A DNA stretch of 5,200 bases. Source: EsbW-18 sp033811555. GTDB lineage: Bacteria; Patescibacteriota; Minisyncoccia; Phycocordibacterales; EsbW-18. Location of the stretch: assembly GCA_033811555.1 (NCBI GenBank), contig JAPXOG010000026.1, positions 1 through 5,200 on the forward strand, written 5' to 3'. Positions within the stretch are counted from its first letter, which is position 1. Each line of letters begins with the position of its first letter. Of this stretch, positions 1-5,200 are shown piece after piece. The position numbers and the translations under genes were made by a program. Under the pieces are notes generated by a model that had not been told where the DNA came from, searched no databases, and saw only the letters and a list, made by a program, of their open reading frames with translations.

Positions 1-426
1 ATCTGCAAAAGGTTTCAAATTTCCACAATCAATTAAAGAACTCCACCTCAATGGTCTCACCTCTGCAGAAGGCCTCGAGCTTCCACAGTCAATAGAATAT
101 CTCTCCCTCGATGGTCTCACCTCTGCTAAAAAGCTTGTACTTCCACAGTCAATTGAAAGACTCTATCTCAATGGTCTCACCTCTGCAGAAGGCCTCGAGC
201 TTCCACAGTCAATTAAGAAACTCAGCCTCAACGGTCTCACCTCTATAGATATAGAAGATTTTGAACTTCCACAGTCAATTAAGGTACTCTCCCTCGATGG
301 TCTCTCCTCTGCAGAAGGCCTCGAGCTTCCACAGTCAATAGAATATCTCTCCCTCGATGGTATCACCTCTGCAGAAGGCCTCGAGCTTCCACAGTCGGTT
401 AAATATCTTTGGGTCTGTAGACTCTC
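1..426 (+). repeat. 60-nt in-frame tandem repeats within the LRR gene
   Basis: Seven tandem units are visible: 1-60, 61-120, 121-180, 181-240, 241-306 (66 nt), 307-366 and 367 to about 426, the last degenerating in its second half. The core gcagaaggcctcgagcttcc recurs exactly at 65, 185, 311 and 371. Units 61-120 and 307-366 differ at one base (ctc to atc near the end), although more divergent units lie between them. The 60-nt period keeps the reading frame, so each unit is one 20-residue protein repeat. The array may continue left of the window. Confidence 0.93.
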
Positions 427-490
427 ACCTGAAGAACGCAACGATTTACGAAGGGATTATCCTCATTTAATAATTGTACCTACCCCCTAA
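2..490 (+). CDS. Leucine-rich-repeat protein, C-terminal part (5' end outside window)
   Basis: The frame is open from the window edge to TAA at 488-490, giving 161 visible residues and no in-frame ATG, so the true start lies upstream. The protein is a run of 20-residue repeats, each close to LPQSIxxLxLxGLTSAEGLE. Units begin (LPQS or FPQS) at visible residues 7, 27, 47, 67, 89, 109 and 129; the unit starting at 67 is 22 residues long because SAEGLE is replaced by SIDIEDFE. The regular Leu/Ile spacing (IxxLxLxxL) is that of a leucine-rich-repeat solenoid, and the LPxSI...LxLxG pattern resembles FNIP-type or YopM-like short repeats. The last unit decays into a charged tail, LSPEERNDLRRDYPHL..., which looks like a C-terminal cap. 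Variation sits mainly at the x positions of the predicted beta strand. Such proteins usually bind other proteins; ligand and location cannot be told, since any signal peptide is out of view. The gene converges on the ABC-F gene. I am confident of the repeat class but not of function. Confidence 0.85.
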   Translation, partial: SAKGFKFPQSIKELHLNGLTSAEGLELPQSIEYLSLDGLTSAKKLVLPQSIERLYLNGLTSAEGLELPQSIKKLSLNGLTSIDIEDFELPQSIKVLSLDGLSSAEGLELPQSIEYLSLDGITSAEGLELPQSVKYLWVCRLSPEERNDLRRDYPHLIIVPTP

Positions 491-582
491 TCTTTATTTA
501 AAACACGAACTAATTTTGTTGCACAGGTAGGACGTAGATGGAACCAAATCTTAAAAGAGCTACGTATTAATCTATAAGAAAT

Positions 583-607
583 GGGCGGCCTCCAGAGAGG
601 TCCGCCC
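583..607 (-). terminator. GC-rich hairpin, probable terminator of the ABC-F gene, possibly bidirectional
   Basis: An inverted repeat pairs GGGCGG (583-588) with CCGCCC (602-607) and CCTC (589-592) with GAGG (597-600), leaving one bulged base (601) and a 4-nt loop (593-596). Read on the minus strand it begins 3 bp after the ABC-F stop codon and is followed by ATTTCTTATAGATT, a modest U-rich tail typical of an intrinsic terminator. It lies 93 bp past the stop of the converging LRR gene and could also stop that transcript, but the + strand tail (ttcctac) is poor. Confidence 0.75.
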
Positions 608-610
608 TTC

Positions 611-2254
611 CTACAATACTCGTCTAAGAATTCTAACAGCGTGAGAGCTCGCTTTATCGATGTAGGAGTCGATGTCGGCGATCCTTTTGAGTGCTCCTTG
701 CTCAATACTGTAAATATCGGTGGGTTGCAGAACACTCAGGAAGTGTCGGTCATGAGAAATCGCAATGACCGTACCCTCGTAACTTCGGAGCATCTCTTCT
801 AGCGCATCGAGAGCTTCAATGTCGAGGTGATTTGTTGGCTCATCGAGCAACAATACATTAACCGAAAGAGCTGAGAAAAGTGCGAACAACAACCGCGCCC
901 GTCCTCCTGGTGAAAGACCACTGATAGGTTGCCGAACTTGTTGTTCTGAGAATCCGTACTTCTTCCCGAGAGCGAATACGTGTTCTTGTGAAAAATTGGT
1001 TCGTTCAACAAGAAATTCCTCAATGGTTTTATCACGCGGAAGATCGTGGTGCTCTTGCGTGAAATTACCAAGCACCAAACCAGTTCCTCGAGACACTGTT
1101 CCAGAGAGGGGTTCGAGCTCTCCGGAAACCGTACGTACAAGCGTTGACTTCCCTACTCCATTGAGACCAAGTATGAGAAACCGTTTGCCGTAATGTATAG
1201 AGAGATCTACGGGGCCAATGGAAACTTCCGTTCCTGCGTACCCAGCAACAAGTTTAGTAAGAGTGATATCCTTCGATCCGTCAGCCTTTCTTGCTTCGAG
1301 TGTAATCCTGAAAGCATCTCGAGTGATGGGACGCTCGACCTTCTCCATCTGCTCGATCCGCTTTTCGATAGCCTTTGCCGTCTTACCAGATGAACTAGCA
1401 CGATCACGTTTGAAACCTCTGAGAAACTTGTCGTTGTCGCTTCCTAGGTATCGAGCTCCCTGAGCTGCTTTGATACGCTTCGCGTGAGCTGCCTCGGTGA
1501 GACGCTGAACCTCTTCTTGTTGCTTTTCGAACTTCTGCAACTGCCGGATGTGTTCCTTTTTCTTACGCTCAAGGAAGTCAGTGTACTTGCCGTTGGTCTC
1601 AAACATTACACGTGTCATCCAGTCAATCTCGAAAATCTTGCTAACTAGCCGATCTAGAAATGCCCGGTCATGCGACACGATGAGACTGGTCGTATCAGTA
1701 CTCGCGAGAAACTGCTCAAACCAAAGCAGTGCAGGTAAATCGAGATTATTCGTCGGTTCATCAAGTAGCAAAATGTCTGGATCCGAGAGAAGTACTCCAG
1801 CCATAAACACCTTACTCTTCTGTCCAGAAGACAGAGTATTCAAAGAACGATTAGATACGTCTTCAAGACCAAACCCTGAAAGAATCGCCTCCATGCGTCC
1901 ATAGAATGCATACCCGTCTCGTCGCTCGTATTCTGCAAGCGCGTCTGACGACGACTGTATATCCTCTTCCAGTTTTGCCATTCCGCTTGTATGTCTAAGG
2001 TATTCCGAGACGGTTTCGTTCCCTACGATACTCGTGTCTTGGGGCATGTAGCCAATCACCGCATCTTTGTGTATTTTAACTACCCCAGCATCAGGCTCAA
2101 TCTGGCCAGAGATGATTTTCAAGAGCGTTGACTTTCCGCTACCATTACCACCTACTAGCCCCGCCTTTATCCCTCTCCCAATAGAGAACGAGATATCGTC
2201 GAGGACCACATGTCCTCCATACGATTTATGGATGTGTTCTACCTTTATTTCCAT
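611..2254 (-). CDS. ABC-F family ATPase (ribosome-associated, translation factor type)
   Basis: This complete 547-residue protein has two ABC ATPase domains in tandem and no membrane segments, which defines the ABC-F (Uup/EttA-like) family. Domain 1: Walker A GGNGSGKST at 35-43, Q-loop Gln72, signature LSSGQ at 141-145, Walker B ILLLDEPTNNLD at 161-172 with catalytic Glu166, and switch His195. A charged helical linker follows (about 222-310; in this family it reaches the peptidyl-transferase centre). Domain 2: Walker A GLNGVGKST at 363-371, Gln400, signature LSPGG at 447-451, Walker B LLLDEPTNHLD at 468-478 with Glu472, and His501. Both sites look catalytically intact. Only about 70 residues separate the first Q-loop from the first signature, so no long arm insertion is obvious, and there is no long C-terminal extension like that of Uup. 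The ATG has GGAGG 4 nt upstream. Family members bind the ribosomal E site and act on stalled or initiating ribosomes; some confer antibiotic resistance. The subfamily cannot be fixed by eye, so no gene name is given. Confidence 0.95.
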   Translation of the reverse strand: MEIKVEHIHKSYGGHVVLDDISFSIGRGIKAGLVGGNGSGKSTLLKIISGQIEPDAGVVKIHKDAVIGYMPQDTSIVGNETVSEYLRHTSGMAKLEEDIQSSSDALAEYERRDGYAFYGRMEAILSGFGLEDVSNRSLNTLSSGQKSKVFMAGVLLSDPDILLLDEPTNNLDLPALLWFEQFLASTDTTSLIVSHDRAFLDRLVSKIFEIDWMTRVMFETNGKYTDFLERKKKEHIRQLQKFEKQQEEVQRLTEAAHAKRIKAAQGARYLGSDNDKFLRGFKRDRASSSGKTAKAIEKRIEQMEKVERPITRDAFRITLEARKADGSKDITLTKLVAGYAGTEVSIGPVDLSIHYGKRFLILGLNGVGKSTLVRTVSGELEPLSGTVSRGTGLVLGNFTQEHHDLPRDKTIEEFLVERTNFSQEHVFALGKKYGFSEQQVRQPISGLSPGGRARLLFALFSALSVNVLLLDEPTNHLDIEALDALEEMLRSYEGTVIAISHDRHFLSVLQPTDIYSIEQGALKRIADIDSYIDKASSHAVRILRRVL

Positions 2255-2258
2255 ATAT

Positions 2259-2263
2259 CCTCC
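2259..2263 (-). promoter_or_regulatory. Shine-Dalgarno site of the ABC-F gene
   Basis: The minus strand reads GGAGG, then ATAT, then ATG (2254-2252). This is a full-strength match to the anti-Shine-Dalgarno sequence at a short 4-nt spacing. It supports the chosen start, which also places the first beta strand (MEIKVEHIHKSYG) at the usual distance from Walker A. Confidence 0.8.
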
Positions 2264-2289
2264 GAAATTAAGAAGATTTACATTAAGTT

Positions 2290-2339
2290 CGAGAAAAATC
2301 CCGCTTATTCTGTCAACTTGAAGTGTATCAAAATACCTC
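2290..2339 (-). promoter_or_regulatory. Possible leader peptide and small hairpin in the ABC-F 5' leader
   Basis: On the minus strand, GAGG (2339-2336) is followed after 4 nt by TTG at 2331-2329, which opens an eight-codon frame reading MIHFKLTE and ending in TAA at 2307-2305. One base later a small hairpin, CGGGA-TTTT-TCTCG (2303-2290, including one G-U pair), could form, and the real Shine-Dalgarno site lies 26 nt beyond it. Some antibiotic-responsive ABC-F genes are controlled by leader-peptide attenuation, so the arrangement is suggestive. A frame this short with a TTG start arises easily by chance, and the hairpin is weak. Confidence 0.2.
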
Positions 2340-2358
2340 TTCTATTAAAAAGGGAGAT

Positions 2359-2386
2359 ATAATATTAAAATTCTGAGACAGGTTAA
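2359..2386 (-). promoter_or_regulatory. Candidate sigma-70-type promoter for the ABC-F gene
   Basis: The minus strand carries TTAACC (2386-2381; 4 of 6 to TTGACA), a 16-nt spacer and TATTAT (2364-2359; 5 of 6 to TATAAT). Transcription would start near 2352, giving a leader of nearly 100 nt before the ATG. A perfect TTGACA also occurs at 2316-2311, but no -10 box lies at the right distance from it. The region is AT-rich, so chance matches are likely, and read-through from the tRNA transcript is an alternative. Confidence 0.35.
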
Positions 2387-2428
2387 GACTTCTCAATACA
2401 GCACAGATATAGTAGCAAATCAACTCTG

Positions 2429-2500
2429 TTGCGGGGGCCGGAATCGAACCGGCGTTCTCCAGGTTATGAGCCTGGCGAGGTACCGCTCCTCCACCCCGCT
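2429..2500 (-). tRNA. Initiator tRNA-Met (fMet), anticodon CAU
   Basis: The minus strand folds into a full cloverleaf. Acceptor GCGGGG (2-7) pairs with CCCCGC (66-71); D stem GAGG pairs with CCTC; anticodon stem CCAGG pairs with CCTGG around loop CTCATAA (anticodon CAT, 2468-2466); the variable loop is 5 nt; T stem GCCGG pairs with CCGGC around TTCGATT. Initiator marks are an unpaired 1-72 position (here A1 against A72, where C1-A72 is usual) and the A11-U24 purine-pyrimidine pair in the D stem. The general sequence also resembles E. coli fMet tRNA. Two details differ: the normally invariant three G-C pairs at 29-31/39-41 read A-U, G-C, G-C, and the CCA end is not encoded (discriminator A73 is followed by CAG), so CCA must be added by the nucleotidyltransferase. 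The gene lies between rmuC and the ABC-F gene on the same strand. It is not an elongator Met or lysidine-type Ile tRNA, because both would have a paired 1-72. Confidence 0.95.
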
Positions 2501-2512
2501 TCACAAACTTAT

Positions 2513-2540
2513 AGTGTACGCCAATTTTTATATATTTCAA
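2513..2540 (-). promoter_or_regulatory. Candidate promoter for the initiator tRNA
   Basis: The minus strand carries TTGAAA (2540-2535; 5 of 6 to the -35 consensus), a 16-nt spacer and TACACT (2518-2513; 4 of 6 to the -10 consensus). An overlapping TATAAG at 2513-2508 is a better -10 match but has no -35 at a suitable distance. Transcription would begin just before the tRNA 5' end at 2500. No terminator is evident between the rmuC stop (2577) and this site, so rmuC transcripts may also run into the tRNA. Confidence 0.45.
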
Positions 2541-2576
2541 GTACTTATTGCTACTCTTACTACTGAGTACAAAACA

Positions 2577-3626
2577 TCAAGATTCTAAATTCGGCTTCTC
2601 TATGGATGATGTTTCAATTGAACTAGATACTCCAGAGATTTTTACAATGTCTTTGTCTATTTTTGAGAGCTCTTTATGCGCCGTGTTGAAATGATTCACA
2701 GTAGTTCCTAGAGAATTTCCAAGCTTGAGCATAAATTCATTGTAATTGCTCAGATGACGGCCTAACTCTCCTACACGTTTTTGAATATCTTTCGCTTGCT
2801 CCTCAATCTGCAACGAGCGTAATCCTTGCATTACCGTCTGTAGATACGCTAAAAATGAGGTTGGAGAAACTATTATAACTTTTTTTGAAAAAGCATATTC
2901 TATTAAATCACGGGTAGAAGTTTTTACGGTTCCAACTTGATTTATAAGTAAATCATAATAAACGCCCTCAGATGGAATAAACATAAATGCGAATTCCATT
3001 GTGTCTTCCGTGGGACGCACATATTTAGATGTTTCATCAATGCGATTTTTAAGATCTACCTTAAACGCCTTTTCAAGGCGCTCACGTTCACTGCCCTCTC
3101 GAGTTTCTAATATACGATTGTAATTTTCGAGAGAAAACTTTGCATCGACAGGGATAACTTTATCCTTCACAAAAATAGCCGCATCAACTATCTCTCCGTT
3201 TTTAAACTGATACTGCATCTGAAACGTACCTGGCGGCATCACATTTTGAAGAACTGTTTCAAGATAATACTCTCCCAAAACCCCTCTCTGCTTCGGGTTT
3301 TGCAATACATCCTGTAGGTGTTGTAGTTGGTCTGCAAACGAAACAACTTGTTTGTTTGTCTCATCTAATTTTGTAAGACCCTCCGTAACCTCTCGAACAA
3401 TACGGGTTGATTCAGAAAGTTGGCTTTTAAGAGATTCATGCATCGTTTTTGAGCTCTCTCCTAGTTTTTGATCAACAGTACGCGACACTTCGTTGAGTTG
3501 TTGAAGTATAAGAGAGAGGCCTTTCTCGTTGCTTTCGGGTTTTTTTGAACGCACAAACAACCACATCTGCATAGCAACAGCTACTCCCACCAATACCACT
3601 AGTGTTATGAGTAAAACATTAGTCAT
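2577..3626 (-). CDS. rmuC: RmuC family protein (predicted nuclease, genome stability)
   Basis: The 349-residue protein has an N-terminal membrane helix (about 4-24, then a basic SKK), a predicted coiled-coil region (about 36-109, rich in Gln, Glu, Lys and Ser) and the RmuC domain from about 112. Recognisable family motifs are QRGVLGE (113-119), VDAAIF (147-152), VIPVDAKFSLENY (157-169), FIPSEGVYYDLL (217-228) and VIIVSPTSFLAYLQTV (250-265). RmuC limits recombination and inversion at short inverted repeats in E. coli; its core is thought to be a PD-(D/E)XK-like nuclease fold. Glu119, Asp148, Asp161 and Lys163 could form that site, which is my inference. E. coli RmuC is about 475 residues, so this is a compact version, shortened mainly in the coiled coil and C-terminal tail. 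The ATG is preceded by GGTGA, a partial Shine-Dalgarno match (3634-3630), 3 nt away. The gene starts 30 bp after the P-type ATPase stop, so co-transcription is likely. Confidence 0.93.
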   Translation of the reverse strand: MTNVLLITLVVLVGVAVAMQMWLFVRSKKPESNEKGLSLILQQLNEVSRTVDQKLGESSKTMHESLKSQLSESTRIVREVTEGLTKLDETNKQVVSFADQLQHLQDVLQNPKQRGVLGEYYLETVLQNVMPPGTFQMQYQFKNGEIVDAAIFVKDKVIPVDAKFSLENYNRILETREGSERERLEKAFKVDLKNRIDETSKYVRPTEDTMEFAFMFIPSEGVYYDLLINQVGTVKTSTRDLIEYAFSKKVIIVSPTSFLAYLQTVMQGLRSLQIEEQAKDIQKRVGELGRHLSNYNEFMLKLGNSLGTTVNHFNTAHKELSKIDKDIVKISGVSSSIETSSIEKPNLES

Positions 3627-3656
3627 ACGTCACCAGTATATCAGAACTGCAATATT

Positions 3657-5200
3657 CTATCTCGCCTTAAATACAAAGAATTTTGTAACCTCAATAATAA
3701 TAAGATTGAGAATTCCGAGTATAAACAAAGCAAGCACACCAACCCAGTTTAGAGTTGCCAGTGAAAGTAAATTCCGTAGTGGAGGAAGAATAAATGCAAC
3801 AGCAAGTAATACGAAGCTTGAAACTACCGACCACACCAGATATTTATTGCTAAAAATCTTAATACGCCAAATAGGGACGGAAAAATTCTTAAGCGAAAAC
3901 GCATAAACAAGAGCATCAAGAGATAGGTTTCCAAACATAAGAGTTTGGATATAAGGCAAAGGAAGCTTCATTCTCAAAAGGATTAAGTACATTATAAAAA
4001 CAAAAACCCCAGAAAAAATACCGCTAATAAGTATTCCGGTTTTTACCTCTTTAGTTAGTAATTTCTTCACCTTATCGCTTCTTGGATCACGTTTTAGAAC
4101 ATCGGGTTCTGCGGGCTCAAAAGCAAACGCAAACGATAAAAATCCTTCTTGCACTATATTAAGCCAAAGAATTTGCGCCGGTAAAATTGGTAATGCTAAA
4201 CCTCCTACAACTGCCCCAACAATAACTGTAATCTCCCCAAACGACGACGAGATCAGATGAAATACCATTTTCTTGAGATTGTCCATGATACGCCGACCTT
4301 CTTCTATAGCAGAAACTACTATGGAAAAACTATCTTGAATAAGGACAAGATCAGACGCTTCTTTAGCTACTTCAGTACCACTTCCGAGAGCCACGCCTAT
4401 GTCAGCGGCCCTAAGTGCAGGAGCATCATTTATTCCATCTCCAGTCATCGCAACCACTTCTCCTGCTTCCTTGAGGACATTCACTATACGCATTTTTTGT
4501 AGAGGTAATACACGCGCAAATGTTGAATGTTTTTTTAGTGCATTTAATAATTCTTCATCAGACATGCGCTCTATGTCTGGCCCTGTTATAACAACTTCAT
4601 CCGTATCTATTCCAACTTCTCGTGTAATAGTGCGAGCTACCGCAAGATTATCACCTGTAAGAAGACGCACCGTAACTCCTGCATCTTGTGCTGCCATAAC
4701 TGACTCTCGTGCGTCATACCGCAAAGGATCTTCAAACAAAAGAAGAGCGCCGAATGTCAGTTCTTTTAAAACAACTTCCTCGGTGAGATTTTTTATGTCA
4801 AAACCTTTAGGAATGTCTTTCCATGCAACCCCTAGAATTCTATAGCCATGAGCGCTTTCCTCCTCAAATATATTTTCCGTTTTTTGACTTTCCTCTTCTG
4901 AAAGATCCCGTCTTTCATCAAGACCGTAAAATTCTGAGGCAGATAGTAATATCTCTGGAGCGCCGGCAACGTACATTCGACGTTTCCCTGTCTCATTATC
5001 TTCGCGTGCATATGCGCTAAACTTATATCTTGAGTTAAACGGCAAAGCCCCTACTATAAAGTTGGAAGTGTCAAAATCTTTTGACAATCCTAAGCGAATC
5101 GCATTTTCTACTATTATTTTTTCCATCGGACGCCCATTTACTTTAATTTTGTCTTTCCCCAATCTTTCTAACACCACATCCGAAGAAAGCGCCCCTAAAT
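3657..5200 (-). CDS. P-type cation-transporting ATPase, C-terminal part (N-terminus outside window)
   Basis: The frame runs to TAG at 3659-3657 and is open at the right edge, showing 513 residues of a family usually near 850-950. The actuator domain, M1-M4 and the phosphorylated DKTGT motif lie outside. Numbered from the codon at 5177, the nucleotide-binding domain shows PFNSRYK (46-52) and AGAPE (71-75); the P domain shows DPLR (150-153), LLTGDN (172-177) and MTGDGINDAPAL (244-255). M5 (about 304-327) contains LISSSFGE, and M6 (about 332-354) contains LWLNIVQEG followed by the P2-type hallmark FAFEPAEPDVLKRDPR. Four more hydrophobic segments follow at about 380-402, 409-428, 446-465 and 477-500, giving the ten-helix plan of P2-type (Ca2+, Na+/K+ or related) pumps; heavy-metal P1B pumps end after fewer helices. 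It should move a cation across the membrane using ATP. The ion is uncertain because M5 and M6 ligand positions differ from SERCA. The GTG at 5177 is an internal codon, not a start. rmuC follows 30 bp downstream. Confidence 0.93.
   Translation of the reverse strand, partial: LGALSSDVVLERLGKDKIKVNGRPMEKIIVENAIRLGLSKDFDTSNFIVGALPFNSRYKFSAYAREDNETGKRRMYVAGAPEILLSASEFYGLDERRDLSEEESQKTENIFEEESAHGYRILGVAWKDIPKGFDIKNLTEEVVLKELTFGALLLFEDPLRYDARESVMAAQDAGVTVRLLTGDNLAVARTITREVGIDTDEVVITGPDIERMSDEELLNALKKHSTFARVLPLQKMRIVNVLKEAGEVVAMTGDGINDAPALRAADIGVALGSGTEVAKEASDLVLIQDSFSIVVSAIEEGRRIMDNLKKMVFHLISSSFGEITVIVGAVVGGLALPILPAQILWLNIVQEGFLSFAFAFEPAEPDVLKRDPRSDKVKKLLTKEVKTGILISGIFSGVFVFIMYLILLRMKLPLPYIQTLMFGNLSLDALVYAFSLKNFSVPIWRIKIFSNKYLVWSVVSSFVLLAVAFILPPLRNLLSLATLNWVGVLALFILGILNLIIIEVTKFFVFKAR

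Noticed and set aside
1..426. CRISPR-like array because of the regular repeats at the left edge
   Set aside because: The repeats are contiguous in-frame 60-nt coding units with no separate unique spacers, and they translate to an LRR solenoid.
163..441. A 92-residue repetitive minus-strand frame (DCGSSRPSAE-type repeats) opposite the LRR gene
   Set aside because: It is a by-product of the 60-nt repeat: a period divisible by three keeps every frame open. The + strand translation has the hydrophobic spacing of a real LRR, and this one does not.
532..565. Inverted repeat ACGTAG / CTACGT in the gap after the LRR gene
   Set aside because: It is only 6 bp with a 22-nt loop and no T-tract, weaker than the 583-607 hairpin and expected by chance.
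487..735. An 82-residue minus-strand frame crossing the ABC-F stop and the terminator
   Set aside because: It overlaps the end of a certain gene in another frame, spans a terminator hairpin and has no recognisable domain.
799..1140. A 113-residue minus-strand frame inside the ABC-F gene
   Set aside because: It is an out-of-frame shadow of the second ATPase domain with no motifs of its own.
2311..2316. Perfect TTGACA on the minus strand upstream of the ABC-F gene
   Set aside because: No acceptable -10 hexamer lies 15-19 nt downstream (the sequence there is around TTTCTCGAA), so it is probably a chance match.
2328..2576. The rmuC frame stays open past its TGA for about 80 codons, through the tRNA gene, suggesting stop-codon readthrough or TGA recoding
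   Set aside because: The extension runs across a well-folded tRNA and matches no protein pattern, and RmuC is complete before the TGA. No sign of TGA decoding is seen elsewhere.
3635..3640. TATACT on the minus strand just before rmuC, a possible -10 box
   Set aside because: There is no -35 match at a suitable distance, and the implied start would leave almost no leader. Read-through from the ATPase gene 30 bp upstream explains expression more simply.
4399..4845. A 148-residue + strand frame opposite the P-type ATPase
   Set aside because: It is antisense to the conserved P domain (TGDGINDAP, TGDN), has Ser/Arg-rich shadow composition and shows no domain.

Overview
The window is bacterial chromosomal DNA: densely packed genes, Shine-Dalgarno sequences, a bacterial initiator tRNA, and the bacterial families RmuC and ABC-F. 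The standard code fits, because TGG encodes Trp, and TAA, TAG and TGA all end genes here. The short RmuC, a tRNA with no encoded CCA end and AT-leaning sequence would suit a small-genome lineage such as Patescibacteria/CPR. That placement is only an inference; no taxonomic marker is visible.

Layout. On the + strand, 2-490 is the 3' part of a leucine-rich-repeat gene made of 60-nt tandem units; its start lies before the window. It converges on a minus-strand series that reads from the right edge: the C-terminal half of a P-type cation ATPase (5200-3657, N-terminus outside the window), a compact rmuC (3626-2577) 30 bp later, an initiator tRNA-Met(CAU) (2500-2429), and a complete ABC-F ATPase (2254-611). 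A strong GC-rich hairpin at 583-607 lies 3 bp past the ABC-F stop, between the converging genes. Candidate promoters lie before the tRNA and before the ABC-F gene. The roughly 100-nt ABC-F leader may hold a tiny reading frame, but the evidence for that is weak. No intergenic stretch exceeds about 175 bp.

How the genes relate. The ATPase and rmuC are close enough to be co-transcribed, although their functions (ion transport and genome maintenance) are not linked. The tRNA and the ABC-F protein both act on the ribosome: ABC-F proteins bind the E site and touch the P-site tRNA, which is initiator tRNA in the best-studied case (EttA). The repeat protein is a separate transcription unit with a probable binding role.

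I found no defence system, mobile element or CRISPR array. The observations most worth checking are the initiator-tRNA variants (A29-U41 in the '3GC' stem, and A1/A72), the near-identical LRR units with variation concentrated at surface positions, and the unusual ATP-binding and ion-site residues in the P-type ATPase.
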